A stretch of 21,955 bases of DNA from a virus, in IMG/VR virus record IMGVR_UViG_3300031977_001186, positions 1 to 21,955 of that record. One strand, given 5' to 3'. The translations under genes and the position numbers were made by a program. The notes under the pieces are model-generated. The model did no database searches, was not told the origin of the DNA, and saw nothing but the letters and a program-made list of their open reading frames with translations. How positions within the stretch are numbered: position 1 is the stretch's first letter; each line of letters starts with the position of its first letter. Below are positions 14,217-21,366 of this stretch, one piece after another.

Positions 14217-14799
14217 AGCGGAAAACTCTATAAGGGTTAAGGAGGTGCTCGGAAGCTGTAGGTAAGCGGTGTACGCTGTCTACTCTCTTCTCGTACATCT
14301 CGCCAATAATCAACAGCAGGGCTACCTTTATATTAGCCGGTACGTCGCTCGCTTGGGTATAGCCACAAGTATAACGCGCTATAACAGCGTTTACCGTGTC
14401 CTTTGTGCCCTTCCAGCCGTGCTCGGGCATTATACGCGCAGGCTCGCTTACTAGGTCGCTGCGGTAATCGTCCGTACTTACGGTCTGCTCGTCTCCGTTG
14501 CCGTCTATGTACTTTAAGCTTGTGATGCTTTGTACTGGCCCTCTGCTGAGGTATACTATATTACGGTCTCCCCTAAACGGATCTACGCCCGTTTGGTATA
14601 CTGGGAAAAAGTCGTAAAACTCTTCTATAACCGTAGTTAAAAGAAACCTTCCTAAATAATGCTCGGCCACTTGCGTAGCCGCGTCAATAAGTACCCCTAG
14701 TAGGGTATCTTCGTCGCTAGAGTCTACTCTTAGGTAGTCCTTAACTTCTTGAACCGTTAGAGCTTTTAAGCTCGCTGGGGTAATTACTGTATAGCTCAT
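14209..14799 (-). CDS. Head-tail connector (gp6-like adaptor)
   Basis: Length 196 residues. Adaptor that docks under the portal. Landmarks of the Phage_connect_1/gp6-like family: LTVQEVKDYLRVDSSDEDTL (14-33), LIDAATQVAEHYLGRFLLT (about 37-55), YRSDLVSEPARIMP, and the C-terminal helices DVPANIKVALLLIIGEMYEK followed by LLNPYRVFRFD. It has the extended beta insertion (residues 60-130) often seen in the longer members. The gene starts on the stop of the preceding gene and overlaps the next by eight bases, consistent with ordered assembly of the neck. Confidence 0.9.
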   Translation of the reverse strand: MSYTVITPASLKALTVQEVKDYLRVDSSDEDTLLGVLIDAATQVAEHYLGRFLLTTVIEEFYDFFPVYQTGVDPFRGDRNIVYLSRGPVQSITSLKYIDGNGDEQTVSTDDYRSDLVSEPARIMPEHGWKGTKDTVNAVIARYTCGYTQASDVPANIKVALLLIIGEMYEKRVDSVHRLPTASEHLLNPYRVFRFD

Positions 14800-14996
14800 T
14801 ACTTAGCTCGGGTATTTCTTTTAGGTGCTTTCTTGCTTACTGCTCTTTCTGCTTTAGCTTCTTTCTTTACCTCTACGGCATCGCAGAAGCCAGCATTTAG
14901 AAACTCTTGAGCAGTAGCTGCGGGCAGCTCTACTACCTGGCCAGCCAAGTAGTAGAAGTCTGCGCCGCTTACATTTTGGTTAAATAAAACCTTCAT
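14799..14996 (-). CDS. Small capsid-adjacent protein with SH3-like-looking N-terminus
   Basis: Product of 65 residues: MKVLFNQNVSGADFYYLAGQ, then VVELPAATAQEFLNAGFCDAV, then a lysine/arginine-rich tail ending NTRAK. The pattern 'MKV-hydrophobic-NV-x-G-x(4)-Y-x-A-G-x-V-V-E-L-P-x(3)-A-x(3)-L-x-x-G' is very common directly after major capsid genes in siphoviruses, where the product is usually left hypothetical. The basic tail suggests a contact with DNA or an acidic capsid face. A related protein is encoded at 12810-12986. Its stop overlaps the connector start (TAATG). Confidence 0.8.
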   Translation of the reverse strand: MKVLFNQNVSGADFYYLAGQVVELPAATAQEFLNAGFCDAVEVKKEAKAERAVSKKAPKRNTRAK

Positions 14997-15013
14997 ATAA
15001 CTACTGTCTAAGC

Positions 15014-16219
15014 TTACGCTTGGATCAAGTGCTTAATAGCTGAAGCTTGGAGTACGTTACCATCGACTCTACGATAGGCGATGAAGCCGGTCGAGAGGGC
15101 ATCAGCAAAACGCTCGTTAAGACGTAGCAATTGTACGCCGCCTGCTTCGTGTACATAGTACTGCTTAAGATCACCGAAAATAATAGACTTGTTACCAGTA
15201 GCGATACCGTCCATATCTTCGTTAACGTGTACTGGCTTACCGAAAAGCAAGTCTACACCGCCTACTTCCATCGCTGGTACGAATACCGGGAAGTCGTTTG
15301 AGCTGCCGAACCCTAGTTTTCTCACAGCTGCGAGGGTAGCCGAATTCATCATAAACCCAGCACCTGCTGCGTTACGGTAAGAAGCATCTACTGCGTACAT
15401 CAAATCTAAGATCTCTGCAATAGTTACAGCAGAAGCTGAAGCAGCAGTCTTACCCAATGAAGAACCAGTTACAATACCTTGAGGCTGTGAGCTGTTTGTA
15501 CCAGTTGTAAGGTGGTCGTTAATACCACGGTTCAAACGGTTGGCCAATTGACCACCTACGAAGCCTGCCAAGTCGAAAGCATTGTCTGCCATCAATTGGT
15601 TTGAAACCTTAACGATTTTTGAGCTGTAAGTGTAAGGCTCGAACTTCACGTTAGTGAAGGTCATATCGCTAACGCTCTCTGCTGTACCCTCGCCCAAGAT
15701 CGCCGCTACTACTGAAGTATCGTCGTTAGCTGGCAAATTGAAAGCTTGACCGTTAGAAGTACGGATAACTGTAGCTACTCGCTCAATGTCCGACTTGAAC
15801 AATTCAGTAGCGCTTACAAAGTCGCTCCAGTTTTCCGGTACCAAGAAACCACCTAGACCGTCGTTAGTAGTAACCTGCGTAGAAGTACCGCGTAGCTCTT
15901 CCATTGCGCGAACCTCGTTAGCGTTAAGGCCGTTCATACCTTTGCGTAGGTAAGCGTTAAACGCGTCGCGAGCTTCTACCTTTGCAGGTGCTGCTTCGCG
16001 TACCTCTTCAGCTTTAGAAGCCATCTCTTTTTTCAATTCTTCCGCACGCTCAATACGAGCAGCAGCTGAGCGTAGCTCGTCTACTTCGTTAGAAATTGCG
16101 TCGAATTTTTCGTTTTCCTCGTTTGAAAGGTTGCGGCCTTCTGCTTTTGCAGCCGCTACCATTCCCTGCATCTGCTCTACTAGAGCACCGCGCTTTTCGC
16201 GCATTTGTTTAGCATTCAT
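15014..16219 (-). CDS. Major capsid protein, HK97 fold
   Basis: Length 401 residues, family Phage_capsid. Residues 1-85 are charged and coiled-coil-like (MNAKQMREKRGALVEQMQGM and onwards), the delta/scaffolding domain that the upstream protease should cut off, probably near residues 100-115. The mature part begins around TTNDGLGGFLVPENW and includes GINDHLTTGTNSSQPQGIV and the C-terminal FADALSTGFIAYRRVDGNVL. Codon choice differs from the neighbours: fewer CTA leucine codons, more CGT/CTT/TTG-type codons, and only three CTAG tetramers in 1.2 kb, as expected for the most highly expressed gene. No separate scaffold gene is present. Confidence 0.96.
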   Translation of the reverse strand: MNAKQMREKRGALVEQMQGMVAAAKAEGRNLSNEENEKFDAISNEVDELRSAAARIERAEELKKEMASKAEEVREAAPAKVEARDAFNAYLRKGMNGLNANEVRAMEELRGTSTQVTTNDGLGGFLVPENWSDFVSATELFKSDIERVATVIRTSNGQAFNLPANDDTSVVAAILGEGTAESVSDMTFTNVKFEPYTYSSKIVKVSNQLMADNAFDLAGFVGGQLANRLNRGINDHLTTGTNSSQPQGIVTGSSLGKTAASASAVTIAEILDLMYAVDASYRNAAGAGFMMNSATLAAVRKLGFGSSNDFPVFVPAMEVGGVDLLFGKPVHVNEDMDGIATGNKSIIFGDLKQYYVHEAGGVQLLRLNERFADALSTGFIAYRRVDGNVLQASAIKHLIQA

Positions 16220-17498
16220 CTTTAGCTAGTTTAATTAAAGCATTATATATATTATAATTTACCTCCTCTTGAGGTGTCTCTCTTGCTTCCTCCGCTTCGC
16301 CTTCGCTGTGAGGCTCGGCGCTGCGTAGTCCGCTAGAGGCTGCTGTATAAGCTGGGTAAACTACCGCGCTTACATCAAATAAAGAGCTAACGCTCTCTAT
16401 ATATCTTACGTGCTGGCCTTCTTCCATTCGCCAGCTATCTTTATCTACAGTAAAGCCAAAGCTCGACTGCGTTAAATCTCCTCTTCTATACAATTCTAGC
16501 AGGTCGTTACCGTAGCTAGTGTTAGGCATCTCGAAGCGGTAGTAAAGGCCTTTATCGTCCTCCTTCAGCTCTAGGGTGCCGCTTGTAGTTCTAGCTAGTA
16601 AGTAGTTACTATCGTGATTGTATAAAGCTCTTACATCGTCGTTAAGAGCGTTCTTAAAAGCGCCCGGTAGGATAATCTCACGGAAGCCGCCCAGGTCTTC
16701 GCTCATACTATTAAATACGCTCGCGTAGCCTTCTACGGTTCTGCCCTCTACAGCTCTAGCCTCTCCGTTGTAGCTGCGTTTTTCTACTAGCTCGCTCTTG
16801 CTGCGAACCTCTGCGCCGTCTACCTTTCTTAAGGTGCTGAATAGGTGCGCTACTTTTAAAGGTGGCTTACGCTCTACAAAAGCCTCCTCTTCGCTGTCGT
16901 ATTCGTAAACACTAATAAGCGCCGCCGGATCTTCTGCCGTGCCGTTTACCTTAAAGCCGCTGTCGCTTTCTATTTGTCCGTTTCTCTCGATCTCTACTAC
17001 TACGCCTTGACTTCTACCGCCGGAGCTGTTCCAGCTTACGAAGTCCCCTACGCTTAACTCGTCCGCTTCCGCGCGCTCGTCTTCTTTATCGTAGCCAGCT
17101 TCTTCCATTGGTTCAGCTTTGCCGTAGGTTATAATAATCTCGGTATCCGTTTCTTCTACGCTCTTAATGTGGCGTAGGCTTTTCTCTTCTTCCATATTCT
17201 CTAGCTTGCGCTCTGCCCAGCGGTGCATCTCATCCCCGCCCCAGGCTGCGTACATTATACTTCCGCAGATCTGCTTACCGTCCTCATCCTTAAAGCTGCC
17301 TTGGTCGTAGGTCTTAGCTCTAGATAGAAAGCTATACACGCGCGGCAAACGCTGCGCCGTTATAGCTTCTCTATTGGCTATAATCCTAGCAGATTCCCAG
17401 CCTACCGGCGTACCGCAGTCGGTGCCCTCTTCCTCTCTAAGTTTTAGGGCGCGCTTCGCGTGGTCGGTTGCAGCTTGTGGGTAATCGGTAAAGCTCAT
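16209..17498 (-). CDS. Head maturation protease with two extra N-terminal domains
   Basis: Length 429 residues, about twice a stand-alone HK97 protease. Residues 1-105 form a module seen at the N-terminus of many phage head proteins (YPQAATDHAKRALKLREE..., ending MYAAWGGDEMHRWAERKL). Residues 147-226 are a Tudor/SH3-like, XkdF-associated module (LSVGDFVSWNSSGGRSQGVV ... EDPAALISVYEY ... HLFSTLRKVD). Residues 250-392 are the S78/U35 serine protease: VEGYASVFN, catalytic His295 in LYNHD, Ser345/346 in TQSSFGF, and an acidic partner probably Asp375 in LFDVSAV. The protease would remove the capsid N-terminal delta domain. The gene overlaps the portal stop by one base and the capsid start by 11. 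Confidence 0.9.
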   Translation of the reverse strand: MSFTDYPQAATDHAKRALKLREEEGTDCGTPVGWESARIIANREAITAQRLPRVYSFLSRAKTYDQGSFKDEDGKQICGSIMYAAWGGDEMHRWAERKLENMEEEKSLRHIKSVEETDTEIIITYGKAEPMEEAGYDKEDERAEADELSVGDFVSWNSSGGRSQGVVVEIERNGQIESDSGFKVNGTAEDPAALISVYEYDSEEEAFVERKPPLKVAHLFSTLRKVDGAEVRSKSELVEKRSYNGEARAVEGRTVEGYASVFNSMSEDLGGFREIILPGAFKNALNDDVRALYNHDSNYLLARTTSGTLELKEDDKGLYYRFEMPNTSYGNDLLELYRRGDLTQSSFGFTVDKDSWRMEEGQHVRYIESVSSLFDVSAVVYPAYTAASSGLRSAEPHSEGEAEEARETPQEEVNYNIYNALIKLAKDEC

Positions 17499-18718
17499 TA
17501 GTCCGCGTCTACGTTAGTGTTATCTTCTCCGCTCTGCACCATATTTAGAGGCTGTAGGTAGATGTCTCCACCCTCTACTGGGTTAAGGTTCTCTAGGTCT
17601 CTAATATCGTTTACACTTAGCCATCCCCATTGACGGGCAGTAGCGTAAGCGTCGTAGCGGCCTTTAAGGTCTCCACGCATTAAGCCCTCTACCGTAAAGT
17701 ACGCGTAGTAGTTCGCCTCGTCTTCTCTAAACAGCTTACGGTTTAGCTCTACTTCCATACGACGGACGTAAGGAGTAATACAGTCCCTAACGAACTGTAT
17801 AGCCTGCTGCTCTACATTCGCACGCGTTGAGCTGTTCTCAAGGTCTGCTAAGTAGCTCGGAGGTATTCTAAAGATTCTAGCGATTTCGTTTACTTGGAAT
17901 TTACGGCTTTGCAAGAACTGGGCAGCCTCCGGGTCTAGTCCGATTTTCTCGTACTTCATCCCTTCCTCAAGGATGGCCGTACCGTGGCTATTAGAAAGCG
18001 AAGCGTTAGCACGGTTCCAGCTTTCCTTTAAGCGCTTGATAGCTTCAATAGATAGACGGCCAGGCGCAGTAATAATACCGCCCGTATTCGCTCCGTTAGA
18101 GTAGAAGCGTGCGCCGTACTCTTGGGCCGCTAGCCCAATAGCTACGGCTTCGCGTGCTACTTGTATAGGGCTCTTACCGGTTAGACCGTTAAAGCTTAGG
18201 CCTACAAAGTGGAGTATCTCGTAATCTAAGTAGGTCTCTTTATCGTTGAATACATAAACCTTCTCCCCGTCTAATACCTTTACCTCTACTAGCATAGGGT
18301 TTAAAGGAATAAGGGAAGTAGGACGCCCTGCGGCGTTTAGCTCGATCTTAGCATAGGCGTTGCCGTGTAGTACAAGGTTCGCCGCCATAGCCTCACGGAA
18401 AGTAAAGCTAGAGCTTACGCCATTAGGCGCTTTAGCTAGTAGGTGCTGGATAGGGTGGCCGTCGGCCTTTACCCTTGTCTCACCGTCGTACTGGTATACG
18501 TTTAGGGGAATGCTAGCGATAGTCTCGCTAATAATTCTTACAGCTGCGTAAACAGCGCTAAAGGTTAGCGCGTTATCTTCGCTTACTTGTACTCCCGTTT
18601 TGCTAGTACCAAAAAGCCCCGTAAGCCACGCAGCAGGATTGCTTAAGCTAGTGCTGGGGTTTTCCGGGGAGCTTCTAAATAAGCGGCCTAGAAGGCCTGG
18701 GTTTTTATTTTCTGCCAA
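17498..18718 (-). CDS. Portal protein, HK97 family
   Basis: Dodecameric portal at the capsid vertex through which DNA is packaged and ejected. Length 406 residues, normal for the family. Family landmarks: TFSAVYAAVRIISETIASIP (52-71), HPIQHLLAKAPNG (88-100), LVLHGNAYAKIE (115-126), the stem/crown region GLTGKSPIQVAREAV (178-192) and QFLQSRKFQVNEIARIFRIP further on. The start is TTG: an in-frame TAA lies two codons upstream and no ATG, GTG or TTG occurs again in the first hundred codons, which would already be inside the conserved domain. Its stop overlaps the protease start (TAATG). Confidence 0.96.
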   Translation of the reverse strand: MAENKNPGLLGRLFRSSPENPSTSLSNPAAWLTGLFGTSKTGVQVSEDNALTFSAVYAAVRIISETIASIPLNVYQYDGETRVKADGHPIQHLLAKAPNGVSSSFTFREAMAANLVLHGNAYAKIELNAAGRPTSLIPLNPMLVEVKVLDGEKVYVFNDKETYLDYEILHFVGLSFNGLTGKSPIQVAREAVAIGLAAQEYGARFYSNGANTGGIITAPGRLSIEAIKRLKESWNRANASLSNSHGTAILEEGMKYEKIGLDPEAAQFLQSRKFQVNEIARIFRIPPSYLADLENSSTRANVEQQAIQFVRDCITPYVRRMEVELNRKLFREDEANYYAYFTVEGLMRGDLKGRYDAYATARQWGWLSVNDIRDLENLNPVEGGDIYLQPLNMVQSGEDNTNVDAD

Positions 18719-18725
18719 AACTTAG

Positions 18726-18768
18726 AAGTATATACTTTACGCAAATATACGAAAAAAAGTATTTACTT
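18726..18768 (-). promoter_or_regulatory. Promoter box between two operator-like palindromes, upstream of portal
   Basis: An exact TAnnTTTG box (TATATTTG on the minus strand, 18742-18749) lies between two 12-base sites: AAGTATATACTT (18726-18737, a perfect palindrome) and AAGTATTTACTT (18757-18768, arms AAGTA/TACTT). They are identical at 11 of 12 positions and 31 bases apart start to start, close to three helical turns, so a dimeric regulator could bind both on the same DNA face. No TTTG/TTG -33 element is present at the usual distance, which could mean a weak or activator-dependent promoter. The portal TTG start lies eight bases past the inner palindrome. Confidence 0.5.
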
Positions 18769-18786
18769 CTTGTGTGTTTAGCTTTT

Positions 18787-18963
18787 TTATTGTATAGGCA
18801 GTCTAGTAATTTTAAAGCGTTCGTTTTCGTAGTAGTTACAGCGGGCGTTTATAACCTTGGTTAAGGTGCTATAGTTTAGCTCTAAGGCCTTACAAGCTCG
18901 CGTAAGTGTTCTATATCCTTCTACCTTTTTAGAGCTCTTATGCTCTACTAGAATTACTCTCAT
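18787..18963 (-). CDS. Small HTH-like DNA-binding protein candidate (58 aa)
   Basis: The product starts MRVILVEHKSSKKVEGYRTL and has a helix-turn-helix-like segment at residues 19-40 (TLTRACKALELNYSTLTKVI), followed by a basic strand RFKITRLP. The pattern 'L-T-x-A-C-x-A-L-(x)3-Y-S-T-L-x-K-x-I' resembles the small HTH units found in NUMOD1-like and phage regulatory proteins. It is the last gene of the cassette and lies directly before a promoter box flanked by two palindromes, so autoregulation or control of the portal transcript is a reasonable guess. It overlaps the zinc-ribbon gene by four bases (ATGA). Confidence 0.68.
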   Translation of the reverse strand: MRVILVEHKSSKKVEGYRTLTRACKALELNYSTLTKVINARCNYYENERFKITRLPIQ

Positions 18964-19097
18964 ATAAATAGTATAGTATCTCCGTTATCGTGATCTTCCC
19001 CAGTAGCGCAGGCTGGGCAAATGTCTAGCGCTGTTATATCGCTTAAAGCTTCGGTATACGTTCCGCAGCTTTGGCAGTAGTACTCTACGTCGTTCAT
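18960..19097 (-). CDS. Zinc-ribbon miniprotein (45 aa)
   Basis: The product MNDVEYYCQSCGTYTEAL continues to a second knuckle DICPACATGED. Cysteines 8, 11, 27 and 30 form a C-x2-C...C-x2-C pattern with a 15-residue spacer, the arrangement of a zinc ribbon or rubredoxin-like knuckle. The C-terminus is acidic. Such miniproteins can bind nucleic acid or a protein partner; no partner can be deduced. The start overlaps the previous stop (TGATG) and the stop overlaps the next start (ATGA), so it is embedded in a tightly coupled cassette. The four intact cysteines make chance unlikely. Confidence 0.72.
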   Translation of the reverse strand: MNDVEYYCQSCGTYTEALSDITALDICPACATGEDHDNGDTILFI

Positions 19098-19237
19098 CAG
19101 CCTACTAGTATGTACTGTAAAAACTGCATAAGCTTAAACAGTAGGTTCATAGCTGGGAAGAATAGAAGGGCGCTAGCCGCTACTATAAGGAGCGCTCTAG
19201 CGTCCTTCTGCTCTTGGGTTATTACTTTCTTTGCCAT
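19097..19237 (-). CDS. Single-pass membrane miniprotein (46 aa)
   Basis: Starts MAKKVITQEQKDAR, a charged N-terminal segment, followed by one strongly hydrophobic stretch (about residues 15-45, ALLIVAASALLFFPAM then NLLFKLMQFLQYILVG). It probably inserts in the inner membrane with a short basic cytoplasmic tail. It overlaps the upstream gene by 16 bases and shares one base with the downstream ATG (TGATG). Small one-pass proteins in phage accessory positions can be superinfection-exclusion or toxin-like factors, or holin-related. Its position far from the lysis block argues against the last. Function unknown. Confidence 0.65.
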   Translation of the reverse strand: MAKKVITQEQKDARALLIVAASALLFFPAMNLLFKLMQFLQYILVG

Positions 19238-19383
19238 TGTCTTAAATAGTGTTTAGCTTTTTCTAAGCTGTTAAACTTGCGGCTTCCGTAGAAGCTCGGG
19301 GTATTCGGGAGGGCGGTAAATAAGCCCTGTGAGGTTTCTATAATCTCAGCGCCGTTAAATTGTATTACTCGCTTTAGTTTCAT
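19222..19383 (-). CDS. Small basic protein, unknown function (53 aa)
   Basis: Begins MKLKRVIQFNGAEIIETSQG and ends with the basic helix SLEKAKHYLRQWQRK. The first half reads as a small beta meander (RVIQF, AEIIET, LFTALP), the second as a single amphipathic helix. This layout is common in short phage proteins that make protein-protein contacts, but I know no named family. The start is ATG with the previous stop nine bases upstream; the last 16 bases overlap the start of the next gene, supporting coupled translation. The frame is open throughout and uses the same CTA/TTA-rich leucine codons as the phage core. Confidence 0.65.
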   Translation of the reverse strand: MKLKRVIQFNGAEIIETSQGLFTALPNTPSFYGSRKFNSLEKAKHYLRQWQRK

Positions 19384-19392
19384 AGGTTGCTT

Positions 19393-19596
19393 TTATTTTG
19401 CGCAGTACAATACCTCGCCGTCTACGTTAATAGTTTCTACTAAATCTTGCTTTACTAATTCGCTTAGGTATGCTTCTATAGCAGGTACGGTGCTTTCGTA
19501 GCCAGCGTAAAAGAATAATTTAGTAAAAGCCTCTGCCTTAAAGAATGTAGTTTTTTTAGTAAGAAAGTTTACGAGTTCGATAATAGTAGTTTTCAT
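19393..19596 (-). CDS. Small winged-helix-like protein, unknown function
   Basis: Product of 67 residues starting MKTTIIELVNFLTKKTTFF. It is predominantly helical through residue 50 (two to three helices, including AIEAYLSELVKQD), then a short beta hairpin TINVDGEVLYCAK, a pattern like a minimal winged-helix or MarR-like fold, so DNA or protein binding is possible. No family is recognised. The gene sits behind its own promoter-like element and nine bases ahead of the next gene. It is the largest member of a small-gene cassette between terL and portal, genes which are usually adjacent in HK97-like phages. A role in regulation or host takeover is inference only. Confidence 0.7.
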   Translation of the reverse strand: MKTTIIELVNFLTKKTTFFKAEAFTKLFFYAGYESTVPAIEAYLSELVKQDLVETINVDGEVLYCAK

Positions 19597-19627
19597 AGTA
19601 CAGTAGTTGTTGTTGTTATTACTGGTG

Positions 19628-19658
19628 TAAATATACGGCTATTTTCTTTCCGTGCAAA
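19628..19658 (-). promoter_or_regulatory. Bacteroidota-type promoter for the small-gene cassette
   Basis: On the minus strand TTTG (19655-19658) is followed after 19 bases by TATATTTA (19628-19635). This fits the Bacteroidota sigma-A pattern TTTG-N19-TAnnTTTG at every defined position but the last. A transcript would start near 19620 and read into the gene at 19393-19596, whose ATG is at 19596, leaving a short leader containing an AAC/AAC-rich stretch. It would let the small genes be expressed separately from the terminase transcript. No experimental support is available. Confidence 0.55.
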
Positions 19659-19815
19659 CTTTTCCGTAAAAATTTTCATTTTTTTTTAGTCTGTAGCACT
19701 TACCCTCGTATACAATACACACCGAATACCCGTCTTTACTGGGCTGCTCGATATAACTAATAAAGCCTAATTCCATTAAATGGAAGCATAAACTTAAAGC
19801 TTCTTCTCTATCCAC
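19639..19815 (-). CDS. Small unknown protein, first gene of the terL-portal cassette
   Basis: An open frame of 58 codons starts at a GTG that shares its G with the terL stop (TAGTG), which suggests translational coupling. The product begins VDREEALSLCFHLMELGFIS and ends in a basic tail GKVCTERK. A short amphipathic helix (residues 3-19) is followed by two probable beta strands (SVCIVYEG and KCYRLKK), an arrangement like half of a winged-helix domain. It has four cysteines without a spaced metal-binding pattern. I do not recognise a family. The gene could alternatively start at the internal ATG (residue 14). The downstream promoter box overlaps its stop region. Supported by position, frame and composition only. 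Confidence 0.5.
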   Translation of the reverse strand: MDREEALSLCFHLMELGFISYIEQPSKDGYSVCIVYEGKCYRLKKNENFYGKVCTERK

Positions 19816-21362
19816 TACAATATAATTAAGTCGCGCTCGTCGTAGATGCTGCCGCTATCCTCGTCCGTTCTATGCTTTACCAGCCATATCCCTACAGCCA
19901 TCGCCCAAGCTTGCGCGACGTCGATCTTATCCGAGCTTTTCGCTTTGTCAAACTTTAAATTACCTGCCGGGTCGCTTTTAGCTTGCACGTTACTAACGCA
20001 CCACCGCAGCAAGCGGTTACCGTTGTGGGCTATCTGCTGGCTCCTTATCCAAATCTCCAGCTGCTTAATAGCTGGGCTCATACTAGCGAAGCCCTGGCCG
20101 TACGGCTCCACCGGTAGCCCCTCCTCAGCTAACGCAGCAATAAGACTACTACTATTCCACCTATCAAAAGCGATGGCCTTAATATCGTACAAGCTAGCCG
20201 CCTCGTATATCGTCTGCTCTATGTAGCGGTAGTCCGTTACGTTGCCAGGGGTTACTATAAGCTCGTCGTTAGCTACGAAGTTGTTATAATCCGCTCCGCT
20301 TTTACCCTGCCTTCTATCTACTGCCGCCTCGCTTACCCAGCTGTATACGATAGTCTTAAAGGGCTCGTCTTCTTCTACGGGTGGGAAGATCAAAACTAGT
20401 GCCGTTAAATCCTCAGTACTTGCAAGGTCAAGCCCTGCGTAGCACTCCCTACCTTCAAGCTCGTAAGGTTGGTAGTCCCTGCCACAGCTTAAATAGTCCT
20501 CATCACTTACCCAGCGTACCTCGCTCGTGGTCCATTGGTTGAGGTGCAGCCTTCTAAAGGTATTCTCATAGGTTACCAGCGCTTTAGCTTTCTTGGCTTG
20601 TGCCTCTATATAGTCTTCCTTGATAGTTACCCCGTAGCCCGGATTAGCTATGCGCCAGGTTTCGGGGTCTTGTATATCGGCCTCAGCGTCCGCCTCAAAA
20701 ATATGCGGGTAAAAGGTCGGGTCTTCTATAATACCATCCCTAACCTTTTTAGCGTAGTCGTATACCTCGTAGCAAATGCTCTGCTTATTGCTGCCCGCTG
20801 TACTAATGCTAAAAAAGAGCGGCTGCCTTCTGGCTCCGCTCGCCGTTTTCATTACGTCGTATAACTCCCTATTTGGCTGGCTGTGCAGCTCGTCAAATAA
20901 TACCGCGTGAGCGTTGTACCCGTGGGCAGTATCAGCGTCCGCGCTCCGCGCTTGTATAAAACTGCCGTCCTTAGCTACTATACTATTCCGGTATACCTTT
21001 ACCTTATCCATAAGCAGCGGGGACTGTAGAACCATCTGCTTTTGTATTTCGTGAATCATTCCCGCCTGCCCGCGATCCGCAGCACAAACTATAATCTCCG
21101 CGCCGGGTTCATTGTCAGCTACCAAAAGATAGAGCCCTAGAGCTGCTAAGAAGTTGGTCTTACCATTCTTACGAGGCCAAAAGAGGAAGGCCTCGCGCGT
21201 GATGCGCAGGCCGTCCTCGTTTACGTTGCCGAATATGTCCCGGATAACTTCCTTTTGGAAGGGCTCCAGTATAAAGGGCTTGCGTGCTAGCTCGCCTTTT
21301 GTGTGGGTGGTAATCTTCTCTATAAAGTTTATTACCCGCTTTGCTTTGTGTTCGTCGTACAT
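19815..21362 (-). CDS. terL: Terminase large subunit, HK97-like (Terminase_1)
   Basis: ATPase-nuclease that pumps DNA into the prohead and cuts it. Length 515 residues, typical of the family. The N-terminal ATPase has the deviant Walker A FWPRKNGKT (residues 61-69), Walker B VLFDE (154-158) and a coupling motif FSISTAGS (about 184-191). The C-terminal RNase H-like nuclease shows its three acidic positions: D312 in GLDLAS, D400 in AIAFDRW and D481 in DKIDVAQAW. All key residues are present, so the protein looks functional. The gene follows terS by four bases. Its TAG stop overlaps the GTG of the next small ORF (TAGTG). The family as a whole is associated with cos packaging, which is an inference for this phage. 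Confidence 0.97.
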   Translation of the reverse strand: MYDEHKAKRVINFIEKITTHTKGELARKPFILEPFQKEVIRDIFGNVNEDGLRITREAFLFWPRKNGKTNFLAALGLYLLVADNEPGAEIIVCAADRGQAGMIHEIQKQMVLQSPLLMDKVKVYRNSIVAKDGSFIQARSADADTAHGYNAHAVLFDELHSQPNRELYDVMKTASGARRQPLFFSISTAGSNKQSICYEVYDYAKKVRDGIIEDPTFYPHIFEADAEADIQDPETWRIANPGYGVTIKEDYIEAQAKKAKALVTYENTFRRLHLNQWTTSEVRWVSDEDYLSCGRDYQPYELEGRECYAGLDLASTEDLTALVLIFPPVEEDEPFKTIVYSWVSEAAVDRRQGKSGADYNNFVANDELIVTPGNVTDYRYIEQTIYEAASLYDIKAIAFDRWNSSSLIAALAEEGLPVEPYGQGFASMSPAIKQLEIWIRSQQIAHNGNRLLRWCVSNVQAKSDPAGNLKFDKAKSSDKIDVAQAWAMAVGIWLVKHRTDEDSGSIYDERDLIIL

Positions 21363-21366
21363 TCGG

